Assembly: GCF_001186365.1 (NCBI RefSeq)
Contig: NZ_LDTZ01000022.1
Coordinates: forward strand, 62,001-126,000
DNA from: Gordonia jacobaea
Lineage (GTDB): Bacteria; Actinomycetota; Actinomycetes; Mycobacteriales; Mycobacteriaceae
Length of the DNA: 64,000 nucleotides
Direction of reading: 5' to 3'
Numbering within the stretch: position 1 is the first letter of the stretch; the number at the start of each line of letters is the position of its first letter. The translations under genes were made by a program, and so were the position numbers. The notes beneath the pieces were generated by a model. The model had not been told where the DNA came from. It worked only from the letters and a program-made list of their open reading frames with translations, and ran no database searches. Of this stretch, positions 1-8,060 are shown one piece after another.

Positions 1-2
1 GT

Positions 3-359
3 CCGAGCGTGCCTGCCAACGCGCCCTTCGTCGGCGGATCGACACGCATCGACGTGTCCGCGGGGCAGTGCCACCGGGTGTGGGAGAACGGCGACCGCCT
101 CGCATCGCTGCCCCGACTCTCGCGCGCCGACGGACTCATCCACGGCCTCGGTTACGGGCCCTATCGACCAGGATCGATCCAGCAGGTCGGGCCTATCGAC
201 TACATCGCCACCGATTTCGCGACGGGCGCCCGCGTACGCACGTTGCACGTCGGCGACGGACCGGTCGACGAGCCGCTCGAACTGACCGGCACCATCGCGC
301 CCGACGGCTCGCTCTGGCAGGCGACGGTGAGTCGGATGCTGAAGATCGCGAGGCGTTGA
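3..359 (+). CDS. C-terminal fragment of an unidentified protein
   Basis: This reading frame is open from the first bases of the window and ends at a TGA at 357-359, so it is probably the tail of a gene that starts upstream. A GTG at 9 exists but has no room for a visible ribosome site. The 116 visible residues contain Gly/Asp-rich strand-like segments (for example PDGSLWQATVSRMLKI near the end) that could belong to a beta-propeller or other beta-rich domain; this is only an impression. No catalytic motif or membrane segment is visible and I do not recognise the family. Confidence 0.5.
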   Translation, partial: PSVPANAPFVGGSTRIDVSAGQCHRVWENGDRLASLPRLSRADGLIHGLGYGPYRPGSIQQVGPIDYIATDFATGARVRTLHVGDGPVDEPLELTGTIAPDGSLWQATVSRMLKIARR

Positions 360-431
360 GAAGTCGGCCGCCGGTCGTCGAGTCCCGGATGCTCAAGATC
401 GGGCGCCGGTGACGGTGCGACAATCGTCACC

Positions 432-1082
432 ATGACCGACCCTGATGAGTCCGATCGCATCCCGACGCAGGCCGAACTCGACGCCGAGGACCTGGCGGCG
501 ATCGAGCGTCGGTCGAAGGACAAGGACGAGGCGGTGCTCTATCCGTCGCGACCGACCGATCCGGGTCCGGCGCCGCGCGCGCTGACCGTCCACGCGCGCG
601 TCGCGTTCTGGGGAGCAGCAGCCGCTGGACTGGTCGCGTTCGTCTACGGCTTCGTCAATGTCGGGACGATCAGAGGACTGCTGAGGGACCGTCTGCGCGA
701 GGGACTCGCAACCGATCCGCGGAACGCGGCACCGGCCGACCGCATCGACCCGATGGCGAACTTCTTTCCGCCGTTCATGCTGATCATGATCGTCGTCTTC
801 CTCGCGATCGAGTACGCGCTGCTGGTCGCCGCGGCCACGCATCACAGTCGCAACTGCCGCAACTTCTACCTCGCCGCGGTCGTCGTCAACCTGCTCTGTA
901 TCCCGATCGGGATAGATCTGCTGTTCCGCTACCCGGACGTGTGGTCGGCTCTGCCGGTCATCGGGTGGATTCAGTTCGCGCTTCTCGTGATCTCAGCGCT
1001 GTGCACGATGCAGAAGTCGGTGAACCGGTGGCTCCCGCAGTCGACGCGGATGCGCCCGACACGGATGGTGAAGGGTCGCTGA
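432..1082 (+). CDS. Four-helix membrane protein, function unknown
   Basis: A 216-residue protein with a charged, acidic cytoplasmic N-terminus of about 55 residues, then four hydrophobic segments at roughly 58-78, 112-135, 143-163 and 173-193. A hydrophilic loop (about 80-108) containing an RDRLREGL stretch separates the first two helices. The tail is basic (RMRPTRMVKGR), which fits a cytoplasmic C-terminus. No enzyme motif is visible. The start ATG follows a short spacer after the preceding partial gene. I do not recognise a family; the membrane topology is the only supported statement. Confidence 0.7.
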   Translation: MTDPDESDRIPTQAELDAEDLAAIERRSKDKDEAVLYPSRPTDPGPAPRALTVHARVAFWGAAAAGLVAFVYGFVNVGTIRGLLRDRLREGLATDPRNAAPADRIDPMANFFPPFMLIMIVVFLAIEYALLVAAATHHSRNCRNFYLAAVVVNLLCIPIGIDLLFRYPDVWSALPVIGWIQFALLVISALCTMQKSVNRWLPQSTRMRPTRMVKGR

Positions 1083-1244
1083 TACTGCGCGGCTCCATGC
1101 GCCGACCTCGAGTGGTGTGCACCGCCTGCGGACGCGGGGGTCGGCGCAGGCGGCACACGGGCGCAGCACTGTGACGTGCTTCCACTCTCGAGTCGAGTGA
1201 TGCGGAGTCGAAGTTTTGCGGAGTCGGGTGTGCGAAGAGGCGGG

Positions 1245-1415
1245 TTACGCGAAGAACAGCGAACCGAACGTGATGGTCGTGCTCGCCGCGAGAAGCGTGA
1301 GTATGACGATCCCCGACCTGGCGGACGCGATCAGCGGGATCGGTTCGTCGATTCCAGTCGCTGTGGCAGCGGCCGGGACATGGTCTGAATCAGCGGTCGT
1401 CGTGATCTGCGACAT
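1245..1415 (-). CDS. Small single-span membrane protein (56 aa)
   Basis: A short gene of 56 residues. It has an excellent ribosome binding site (GAGGAGAG about 6 bases before the ATG at 1415) and ends in TAA at 1245-1247. The product begins MSQITTTADSDHVPAA, has a hydrophilic Thr/Ala/Asp-rich half, and then one hydrophobic segment (SGIVILTLLAASTTITFGSLFF) reaching almost to the C-terminus, so it looks tail-anchored. The strong ribosome site and codon use favour a real gene over chance, but I recognise no homologue. The overlapping + strand frames look like shadows. Confidence 0.55.
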   Translation of the reverse strand: MSQITTTADSDHVPAAATATGIDEPIPLIASARSGIVILTLLAASTTITFGSLFFA

Positions 1416-1562
1416 GAGTCTCTCCTCACTCGAATGTCGTCACGAACGAGGCGCCGCGATGAACTGACGTCGACGTTACGGACCGCCGTGACGCGTTGAC
1501 CAGGGCCGCGGCAGTACTGACACCGCACGGCAACCCATGGTCACGAGAAGGTAACGGCGGCC

Positions 1563-2873
1563 GTGTCGAGTACGGCGGCGACGGTGACTTTCGCCTATTA
1601 CGTAAATGGATGGTTAGCTAAGAAGATGACGCGCCTATCTCGACGATCCACCTACCACTCGTCGGTGTTGGCCGCCGACGATTTGTCGATGGAGGTGGTC
1701 ATGCAGTTCGCGCCGGTTCGCCGTCTGTCGGACGGTGCGCTCGCTGCTGTCGAATTGCAGGTTCGAGGTCTGGCCGGAAGCGCGATGGGTACCGCAGAGG
1801 CACTGCGTCGAGCCGCACGCCTGATGGAACAGAAGGCGCCGCTCGACAAGCAGAAGATGGTGTTCGCCGACTCGCCGCAGGCGGTGGAAATCGCCGAGAT
1901 CCTCCCGGTGCTCGTCGCAGTCGACATGGACTCCATCCCGCAGCACGAACTCGATGCGTTGCCGACACCGGCAGCCCTGCAGCGTCTGGTTTTCTCGGTA
2001 TCGCCGGCGCAGTTGCTCAGCCGTCCGCACGAGGCGCTCGGCGCGGTGAAGGCAGCACGTAGCCGTGGCCGCGTGATCTGCGTCGACGGCATAGGTGTCG
2101 ACCCGCACGCGATCTCGATGCTCCCACTCATCGAGCCCGACGTGATCATCACCGGACCCGAGTTGCTCTCGGTTGCCACGGAACCCGACATGGCCGAGGT
2201 CGCGCATGCGCTCGCCGCGCACGTCGAACGCAGCAACGCTGTTGTCGTCGCAGAAGGTGTCCACGACGAGCAGTCGCGATCGGCAGCGATGACCATCGGA
2301 GCGACATTCGGCACCGGACGGCTCTACCCGGCCGTCGCCAACCCGTCGGAGCTTCCGGCCGACGAGGTGGTGCCCTTTCCGGAGGCACCGGTGTGGTCGA
2401 GCCCAGCGCCGTCGGCCGACACCCCGTATGCACTCGCGTCGGTCATGCAGGAGCCGCGCCGCGGAACCAAACGACTTCTTGTCGAGATGAGCAAAGCGCT
2501 CGAAGCTCAGGCGGCATCTGCCGGCCAGGCGATGATCGTCGTCGGCACCTTCCAGCACGCGCAACACTTCACGGACACCACGTCACAGCGGTGGCGCGAG
2601 CTCGCAGACGTCACGGGCTTCGCCGGTGTCTACGGTGTCGGACTGTCGCACATGGTCGAGGGCAACGTCAGACACGCGCCGCTCGACGCCGCCGACGATC
2701 TCGTCAACGAGTGGACAGTCGCGATACTCGGACCTCACTTCGCCGCGCTGCTCTCGGCACGCGATCAGCACGACGATGGCCCCGACCTCGAGCGCACCTT
2801 CGACTTCGTGCAGTCGTTCGACAGGCTCACCGTGACGCAGGCGGTCCACAGCGTGCTGGCCCGTTTCAGCTGA
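1563..2873 (+). CDS. Degenerate EAL domain plus DICT sensory domain protein
   Basis: From the frame start at 1563 the protein is 436 residues. An EAL-type (cyclic-di-GMP phosphodiesterase) fold begins near residue 42 (MEVVMQFAPVRRLSDGALA matches the usual start of such domains) and runs to about 270. The EAL signature reads ELQVR, the AEGV motif is kept, but the acidic metal-binding motifs on other strands (normally E-N/T-E, DDFG, D-K-I-D) read FSVSP, VDGIG and DVIITG. It therefore probably binds but does not cleave cyclic-di-GMP. Residues about 300-405 resemble the DICT domain that accompanies diguanylate-cyclase and two-component sensors. The start is uncertain: ATGs at 1626, 1689 and 1701 are alternatives. 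GGAGGT at 1691-1696 would serve 1701, but that start would cut into the EAL fold. Confidence 0.75.
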   Translation: MSSTAATVTFAYYVNGWLAKKMTRLSRRSTYHSSVLAADDLSMEVVMQFAPVRRLSDGALAAVELQVRGLAGSAMGTAEALRRAARLMEQKAPLDKQKMVFADSPQAVEIAEILPVLVAVDMDSIPQHELDALPTPAALQRLVFSVSPAQLLSRPHEALGAVKAARSRGRVICVDGIGVDPHAISMLPLIEPDVIITGPELLSVATEPDMAEVAHALAAHVERSNAVVVAEGVHDEQSRSAAMTIGATFGTGRLYPAVANPSELPADEVVPFPEAPVWSSPAPSADTPYALASVMQEPRRGTKRLLVEMSKALEAQAASAGQAMIVVGTFQHAQHFTDTTSQRWRELADVTGFAGVYGVGLSHMVEGNVRHAPLDAADDLVNEWTVAILGPHFAALLSARDQHDDGPDLERTFDFVQSFDRLTVTQAVHSVLARFS

Positions 2874-2883
2874 CCTTCGGCGA

Positions 2884-2947
2884 GTTGTGTGGGACCCAGA
2901 GGTGCACAATTGCACCCCCAGGTCCCACACAACCAGGTCCCACACAA
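2884..2947. repeat. Compound palindrome with tandem right arm, between convergent genes
   Basis: GTTGTGTGGGACC (2884-2896) is perfectly inverted at 2921-2933. Inside it sits a second inverted pair, GGTGCA (2901-2906) and TGCACC (2911-2916), around CAAT. The right arm is duplicated head to tail: CCAGGTCCCACACAA occurs at 2918-2932 and again at 2933-2947. It lies in the gap between the converging EAL-DICT gene and the amidohydrolase gene, so a bidirectional terminator is the simplest role. It has no U-tract, so a mobile palindromic repeat is also possible. Confidence 0.7.
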
Positions 2948-2964
2948 GGCGAAACCTTTACGTC

Positions 2965-4320
2965 CTATGACAGGGACGCGACCTCTTTGGTGAACTCAGC
3001 CTCGTCGATGCGCGCGCTCCGACCGTCCGCGATCACCACGTCCCCGTCGACCATCACGACGTCGACTATCGAGCGTGACCCGGTGGTCAGCAGTGATGCG
3101 CCGGGGTCGCGGACCGGCAACGTCGCGTAGTCGCGGTCGAACCGGACAAGCGTGAGGTCGGCGGGCGTGCCGACGCTCACGCCGCCGATGACCTCGGGTA
3201 GACCGAGCGCCACATTCGCTCCGCCACAAGCGATGTCGAGCATCGTCTCGAAACCCATGAGGTCGGCGCGCTTGTGTGCCGCGCGTTGTAGATACGCTCC
3301 GATGCGGAACGTCTCGAGCATGTCCTGTGTGTCATTGCTCGCCGCTCCGTCGACACCGAGTCCGACGCCGACGCCGCGGTCGAGCATCGCGGGGATCGGC
3401 GCGATACCGCTACCGAGCCGCATATTCGACAACGGGTTGTGCGACACCGCAACTCCGCGTTCGGCGAGGATCGACTGTCCGACGTCGTCGAGTTCGACGC
3501 AGTGCACCGCGAGCAGCCTGTTCCACAAGAAGTCGTTGGAGTCGAGGTACTCGACCGCGCCGAGTCCCGCATGCTCGAGACACATCACATCGTCGGTCGG
3601 TGTTTCGAGCAGATGAATCATCACCGACATGTCGCGTTCCTGAGCGAACTCGCGCAGTGTGACCATCCCCGACTCGGTGACCGATCGCGGGTTCGGAATG
3701 GCAAGTGCCACAGTGATCGTCGACTCTGCAGTCTGCTCGCGCAGGTGCTCGACATGGTCGAGCACCTCGTCGAGCGGCTGCATCAGTCGTGGCTCGAATC
3801 CCCACTTGCGGGTGGCGTCTGGCCGATCGGCGACACCGCGGCCGAGAACCGCACGAATCCCGGTGTCGCGCAACGCCTGGATCACTGCGCCGTGGACCTC
3901 GGTGGACGGGTGCGGCCACATGTGCTCGACGACGGTCGTGGTGCCCGACCGAAGCATCTCCAGACTTGCCGCAACTGCCGCCGTGTACGCACGCTCGGGT
4001 GTGATGGCGACCGACTCCTCGCCGACCGCGAGTAGCCACTCCAGTAGCGGCGTGCACTCGGCGATACCGCGCATCAGCGACTGCTGCAGGTGGGTGTGCG
4101 TGTTGACGAAACCCGGAATCAGGTAGCCGCCGGTCGAAATCGATTCAGCGGCAGCAGTTGTCGACGACGCGTGAGGCGAGATCGATTCGACGACCCCGCC
4201 GACCACGCGAACATCCTGATGCTCGAGCCAGATGCCGCCCGTATACACGGCGACATCGGAGAACACCGAGCTGGAGAGCACCGAGCTCGACTGTTCTCCC
4301 GAGGTCACGTCGTCGCTCAT
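2965..4320 (-). CDS. Amidohydrolase (TRZ/ATZ chlorohydrolase-deaminase family)
   Basis: A 451-residue metal-dependent hydrolase of the cytosine-deaminase/chlorohydrolase branch, which removes amino or chloro groups from purine-, pterin- or triazine-like rings. The metal site is visible: HTH in GFVNTHTHLQQS near residue 77, an IHLLETPTD histidine, an AVHCVELDD histidine and the GVDGAASNDT aspartate. Its ATG at 4320 overlaps the stop of the upstream oxygenase gene by four bases (ATGA), so the two are translationally coupled and probably act on the same compound. The substrate cannot be read from sequence. The frame stays open upstream inside the oxygenase gene, but that part is a shadow. Confidence 0.85.
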   Translation of the reverse strand: MSDDVTSGEQSSSVLSSSVFSDVAVYTGGIWLEHQDVRVVGGVVESISPHASSTTAAAESISTGGYLIPGFVNTHTHLQQSLMRGIAECTPLLEWLLAVGEESVAITPERAYTAAVAASLEMLRSGTTTVVEHMWPHPSTEVHGAVIQALRDTGIRAVLGRGVADRPDATRKWGFEPRLMQPLDEVLDHVEHLREQTAESTITVALAIPNPRSVTESGMVTLREFAQERDMSVMIHLLETPTDDVMCLEHAGLGAVEYLDSNDFLWNRLLAVHCVELDDVGQSILAERGVAVSHNPLSNMRLGSGIAPIPAMLDRGVGVGLGVDGAASNDTQDMLETFRIGAYLQRAAHKRADLMGFETMLDIACGGANVALGLPEVIGGVSVGTPADLTLVRFDRDYATLPVRDPGASLLTTGSRSIVDVVMVDGDVVIADGRSARIDEAEFTKEVASLS

Positions 4321-5333
4321 TTGGCGAAGTTCGCCGCGATGCGCTGTGCGATGTAGTCGCCGCCGGTGATCGCCGGGTACTTGCCTGCGGCGCTCTCGAT
4401 CAGGGCGTCGGTGTTGGCCTGCGCGAAGTAGGCGATGGTGTAGCGCGGGCCGGTGTACTCGCCACGACGCGGTGCGCGCACGCGATGGAAGTTCGACGGG
4501 AGCTTGTCGTCGGACCAGCGCATCAACATGTCGCCGATATTGCAGGTGATCGCCTCGTCGGACGGCTCGACGGGAGTCCACGCCTGCGTGGAGGCCTCGG
4601 CACCCGGAAGCACCTGCAGGCCGCCCTGGCCCGCACGCTGGAACAGCAGCGTCAAGGCGTCGAAATCGGTGTGAGCGCCTGCGCGCCAGACGTTCGGCTC
4701 GTCGAGCATGGCGTCGGGGAAGGCGTAGTAGTGCAGCAGGCGAAGTGTGCTCTGGTAGGTCTCGGTGCTGGGATCGTGTGCGCGAGTGAAGAACTCACGG
4801 TCGAAGCCGAGCTTCTCCGCGAAGCAGCCGAGGATGTCCATCGCGAGTTTCCAGCACTTGTGCTCGAAGTCGAGCAGCGTTGCCTGGAATCCGGCGAGTT
4901 CCTCTTCGGTCGGCCACAGTCCTTCCATGCGGGGGAGGGTGAGCTGGTAGGACTCCTTCTGATCAGGCGTGCCCACAGACGGGCGGACCTGGCTGGAGAA
5001 CTCCCACCCGGCATTCTGGCCCTTCTTGAGGGGGAACTGCTCCTTGACCTCGCGGGGTAGCTCGAAGAACTTCGCCGACATCTCGAAGGCGTGGTTGACC
5101 TCGGCCATGTCGATGCCGTGGTCGACGACCTGGAAGAAGCCGATATCGGTTGCGGCGGACCAGAGTTCGTCGGCGATCTGTGCACGACGCTGCTCGAAGT
5201 CGGCAAGGCTGATGCGGCGGACCTCACGGTCGGTGGTCTCGGTGCCCACACCGCCCATCTGCGCTTCGCGATTGAGTTCTGTCATCGCGTACGAGTCGGC
5301 GGAGGCGGTAGCCGGAGTGGTGGTGTTGCTCAT
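4317..5333 (-). CDS. 2-oxoglutarate/Fe(II) oxygenase, isopenicillin N synthase-like
   Basis: A 338-residue non-heme iron oxygenase. The N-terminal DIOX_N-type region (about 40-150) contains ATDIGFFQVVDHGI. The double-stranded beta-helix core carries the iron ligands HTD (in RAGAHTDFDALTLLF) and a later histidine (SNFHRVRAP), with the co-substrate arginine in GPRYTIAYF, where family members usually have R-x-S and this one has R-Y-T. It is the first gene of a two-gene operon with the amidohydrolase. That pairing suggests oxidation followed by hydrolytic deamination of a heterocycle, which is an inference. It is not a penicillin-pathway gene: no ACV synthetase is nearby. Confidence 0.85.
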   Translation of the reverse strand: MSNTTTPATASADSYAMTELNREAQMGGVGTETTDREVRRISLADFEQRRAQIADELWSAATDIGFFQVVDHGIDMAEVNHAFEMSAKFFELPREVKEQFPLKKGQNAGWEFSSQVRPSVGTPDQKESYQLTLPRMEGLWPTEEELAGFQATLLDFEHKCWKLAMDILGCFAEKLGFDREFFTRAHDPSTETYQSTLRLLHYYAFPDAMLDEPNVWRAGAHTDFDALTLLFQRAGQGGLQVLPGAEASTQAWTPVEPSDEAITCNIGDMLMRWSDDKLPSNFHRVRAPRRGEYTGPRYTIAYFAQANTDALIESAAGKYPAITGGDYIAQRIAANFAK

Positions 5334-5356
5334 GGGTGTGTTCTCTCTTCACGAAT

Positions 5357-5448
5357 GAGGTCACGTGCGCTTTTCGACGCGGTACCCGAGAGAAGGGCGG
5401 CTGCGGACGCGAACATCGGGACTCTTCCCCGTTGCTACACGTGACCTC
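5357..5448. promoter_or_regulatory. Widely spaced inverted repeat with CACGTG cores before the oxygenase operon
   Basis: GAGGTCACGTG (5357-5367) is exactly inverted as CACGTGACCTC (5438-5448). Each arm holds a CACGTG palindrome, so each may be a half of a looped operator or a separate site. The pair brackets about 70 bases immediately upstream of the oxygenase start (5333), where its promoter must lie. The regulator is unknown. Confidence 0.4.
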
Positions 5449-5522
5449 GTGCCAGCAAGAATACGACAGCCGCGCAGAGGGCGCCACTCGAGAACGTGGC
5501 GGTCTCGCGATGTCGTGCCGCG

Positions 5523-7301
5523 TCAGGCGATCGGTAGTCGGAGGATCTGGTCGGGTCCGGCGTCGATCGACACCGGAATCGGGCGCATCCCGCCGCGGTA
5601 GTTGGTCGATCCGCCGGAGACGACAAGGCGTAGTCGGTGTCCCGGATCGAAACGGTGGACGAAGGCGGGGATGGTGATGGTCATCGGTACGCGGGGGTCC
5701 GATATCCGTACGGGCGCAACAAGATTACCCACGGTCGTCGACGAACCGTCGGCGCCGACGTCGACGATTCGAGCGAAAAGGACAAGTTGGTCGGCCAGTG
5801 GCGCGCCGACGTCGAGGGGCGCGGACACACGCAGGCGCAGCGTCGGCGTTCCGACGACGTCGAGCGCCGACCGCAGGGGCGCGGTGTCCCACTGGGCGTA
5901 CGTGCCCGCGACGTCGCGTTCGGGAAGGCTGATGAGTCCGAGTGCGTCGGGCACGTCGTGCGTGGTGGGCAACCCCGCGGGTGGGGTGCGCAAGCGTGCG
6001 GTACCCGGGCGGGGTGGCGTGGCCAACGGCACCAATCCGGTGGCGCCGGAGAGGGCATACTGCACCCGGCTGCCGACGTCGACGCTGCCTGCCGTCGCAT
6101 AGGCGGGTGTCGCAATGCCGCGGTAGTCGATCCAGTCGCGGTAGTAGGCGAACCTCGGGCCGGTTCCCGGGCCGCTGCCCTTCAGGTAGTGGTCGAGCCA
6201 TCCCACTGCGCGCTGGGTGACGTATTGGGTGTCGGGGTTCGGTGTCGTGGAGGAGTAGTCGCCGGTGGCGGGCGTGCCCGAGTGTCCGCCGGAGAACCAG
6301 ATCATCGCCGTCGGAACACCTTTGGCGGAAAGGCCGCGGTAGGTTGCCAACGCCTCCTGGATGTTGAACAGGGTGTCCTTCTGGCCCTGCACCAGCAGAG
6401 TCGGAATGGTGACGCGGTCGAGGAACGATGCGACCGATCCACGCCGAAATCCGTCGAGGACCGAGCGGTCGACTGTTCCGCTCGTCGCCGACCCGACGAG
6501 TGCGGAGCACACTGCGGCAGGGAAGTCGGGGCAGCCCGTCAGGCGCTGCGGTTCAACCGATGCGTGCTGCACACCGGACATCAGTCCCGCAGCAGCCAGA
6601 GACGCGCTCCAGTTGATCTTGACCGCACCCTGCGTCGGGGTGCTGACACCGACGGACTGTCCGGTGTTGTTGGGGGACAACGAGTATGAGAGATCGTTCC
6701 AGGTCACCATCGGGACGATCGCGTCGATTCGGGGATCGACCGATGCTGCCGCGAACTGGATGTGGCCGCCGTAGGAGCCGCCGATCATGCCGACACGCGG
6801 ATCGTCGGATCTCCGGGTGCCGCTGTGGTCGACGCCGTCATGCACGACGGCGTCGAGTCGAGGTGCCGGCTTCGTATGTGCGGCGTCGCGGAAGGCGATG
6901 CCTGTCGCGCCACCCAGGTAGCTCACGAGGCGCGACGCTGCTGCGCCGTCGGGAATCGGACTGTCGAAAGTGATGCGACAACTCGATCCACCGAAGCCCA
7001 AGCCGGAATAGGCGAGCACGACGTAACCGCGCGAGGCGTACATCCGTGCCAGCGGTGCCTGACTGTCTTTGCTGCCACCGAAGCCGTTGGTCGTCAGCGC
7101 AGCCGGTGCGAGGTTACTCGGCGAAACACCCTGCGGAACATAGAGATCGCCGACGACGTCGCAGCGCGGGCCCGAGTCGTGAGCGGCGTCGAAGTGCAGT
7201 GTGGTGACAGTGAAGGCGTCGGACGCATGTGCCTGCGGCGCCACGGCGATCCCGACTGCCGCAAGCAGCAGTGCGAGTGTGCTGACGACGAGCGTGCGCA
7301 T
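5523..7301 (-). CDS. Secreted CocE/NonD-type alpha/beta hydrolase (X-Pro peptidase-like)
   Basis: A 592-residue exported serine hydrolase. The chosen ATG (7301) gives a clean signal peptide, MRTLVVSTLALLLAAVGIAV, ending around APQAHA, and is preceded by GGGGGA; an in-frame extension to 7397 would bury that signal. The alpha/beta-hydrolase core carries the nucleophile motif GMIGGSYGGH (near residue 175), an aspartate in LLVQGQKDTLFN and a histidine in FSGGHSGT. The C-terminal 200 residues resemble the jelly-roll domain of X-Pro dipeptidyl peptidases and cocaine esterases (VHRFDPGHRLRLVVS). Peptide or ester substrates are likely; which one cannot be told. It is a single gene upstream of the oxygenase promoter region. 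Confidence 0.82.
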   Translation of the reverse strand: MRTLVVSTLALLLAAVGIAVAPQAHASDAFTVTTLHFDAAHDSGPRCDVVGDLYVPQGVSPSNLAPAALTTNGFGGSKDSQAPLARMYASRGYVVLAYSGLGFGGSSCRITFDSPIPDGAAASRLVSYLGGATGIAFRDAAHTKPAPRLDAVVHDGVDHSGTRRSDDPRVGMIGGSYGGHIQFAAASVDPRIDAIVPMVTWNDLSYSLSPNNTGQSVGVSTPTQGAVKINWSASLAAAGLMSGVQHASVEPQRLTGCPDFPAAVCSALVGSATSGTVDRSVLDGFRRGSVASFLDRVTIPTLLVQGQKDTLFNIQEALATYRGLSAKGVPTAMIWFSGGHSGTPATGDYSSTTPNPDTQYVTQRAVGWLDHYLKGSGPGTGPRFAYYRDWIDYRGIATPAYATAGSVDVGSRVQYALSGATGLVPLATPPRPGTARLRTPPAGLPTTHDVPDALGLISLPERDVAGTYAQWDTAPLRSALDVVGTPTLRLRVSAPLDVGAPLADQLVLFARIVDVGADGSSTTVGNLVAPVRISDPRVPMTITIPAFVHRFDPGHRLRLVVSGGSTNYRGGMRPIPVSIDAGPDQILRLPIA

Positions 7302-7420
7302 GAATCCCCCGATGCTTCGGACAACCCTGCGAGCATGACAGTCGGGAGCCCGCGTGCGGACCGGTTTGGCCGATCCCGAATCCATGTGCGGGGCCACGGG
7401 TGCTCCGGCACCCGATCTGA

Positions 7421-7457
7421 TTCTGGATCTTCTCCAAATAATGGACTAATTCCAGAA
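7421..7457 (+). promoter_or_regulatory. AT-rich Fur-type operator and promoter of the fur-kat unit
   Basis: TTCTGGA (7421-7427) and TCCAGAA (7451-7457) form an inverted repeat around an unusually AT-rich core (CCAAATAATGGACTAAT) in GC-rich DNA. Mycobacterial FurA represses its own gene through an AT-rich site at this position. TATGGT at 7465-7470 lies 7 bases before the fur ATG, which would fit a -10 box of a leaderless transcript. Confidence 0.55.
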
Positions 7458-7476
7458 ACGTGGCTATGGTGGAGTC

Positions 7477-7920
7477 ATGCAGGATCGACAGGCGCTCGTG
7501 CAGCAACTCCGTGAGGCAGGCATGCGGGTCACCGCTCCGCGCCTCGCGGTGCTCGAGGTCCTGGCGGCGCGCCCACATTCGACGGCGGACGTCGTCGCGC
7601 GTGGTGTGCGCGAGCAACTCGGCGCGGTGTCTACGCAGACCATCTACGACGTCTTGCGCTCGTGCACCGATAACGGACTGCTTCGAAGCATCGAACCTGC
7701 TGGATCTGCGGTGCGCTACGAGACGCGCACAGCAGACAATCACCACCATCTCGTCTGCCGCACGTGTGGCGAGATCGTCGACATCGACTGCGTCGTCGGA
7801 CAGGCCCCCTGTCTGATTCCCGACGATGACCACGGCTACTCGATCGACGAAGCCGAGGTGACGTTCTGGGGTCAGTGCCCGAGTTGTCGAGCGGCGGCGT
7901 CGAACGTGAAACCCGCGTAA
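7477..7920 (+). CDS. furA: Fur-family peroxide/iron repressor upstream of catalase
   Basis: A 147-residue ferric-uptake-regulator family protein: winged helix in residues 1-80 ([11 protein letters not shown] and [18 protein letters not shown]), then the metal-binding dimer domain with [16 protein letters not shown] (His cluster and CxxC) and a second CPSC near the end. Fur proteins next to a catalase gene usually sense peroxide and repress that gene and themselves; the AT-rich operator just upstream supports autoregulation. The catalase starts 140 bases downstream, and the two probably form one transcriptional unit. The symbol follows mycobacterial usage for a Fur next to a catalase; unlike there, the partner here is not KatG. 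Confidence 0.88.
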   Translation: MQDRQALVQQLREAGMRVTAPRLAVLEVLAARPHSTADVVARGVREQLGAVSTQTIYDVLRSCTDNGLLRSIEPAGSAVRYETRTADNHHHLVCRTCGEIVDIDCVVGQAPCLIPDDDHGYSIDEAEVTFWGQCPSCRAAASNVKPA

Positions 7921-8060
7921 TACCAACATTTTTCACACCAGCGTGTTCTCGACCGCTGCGGCCGGCCCGCCGCAGCGGAAGCAGCGAGCGAGACGACTAC
8001 GTCGTCGCTCGTGAACCGACCTCAGAAGCGAACAGCCCCGTCAATGAAGGAGATTCGCAC

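Noticed and set aside
4321..4581. 87-codon upstream extension of the amidohydrolase
   Set aside because: It lies inside the oxygenase gene in another frame, and the ATGA overlap gives a natural start at 4320.
4317..5333. Isopenicillin N synthase as a beta-lactam pathway gene
   Set aside because: No ACV synthetase or other pathway gene is present, and the family is broad.
7875..8060. 62-codon upstream extension of the catalase
   Set aside because: It overlaps the Fur gene, has no catalase similarity, and AAGGAGA marks the ATG at 8061.
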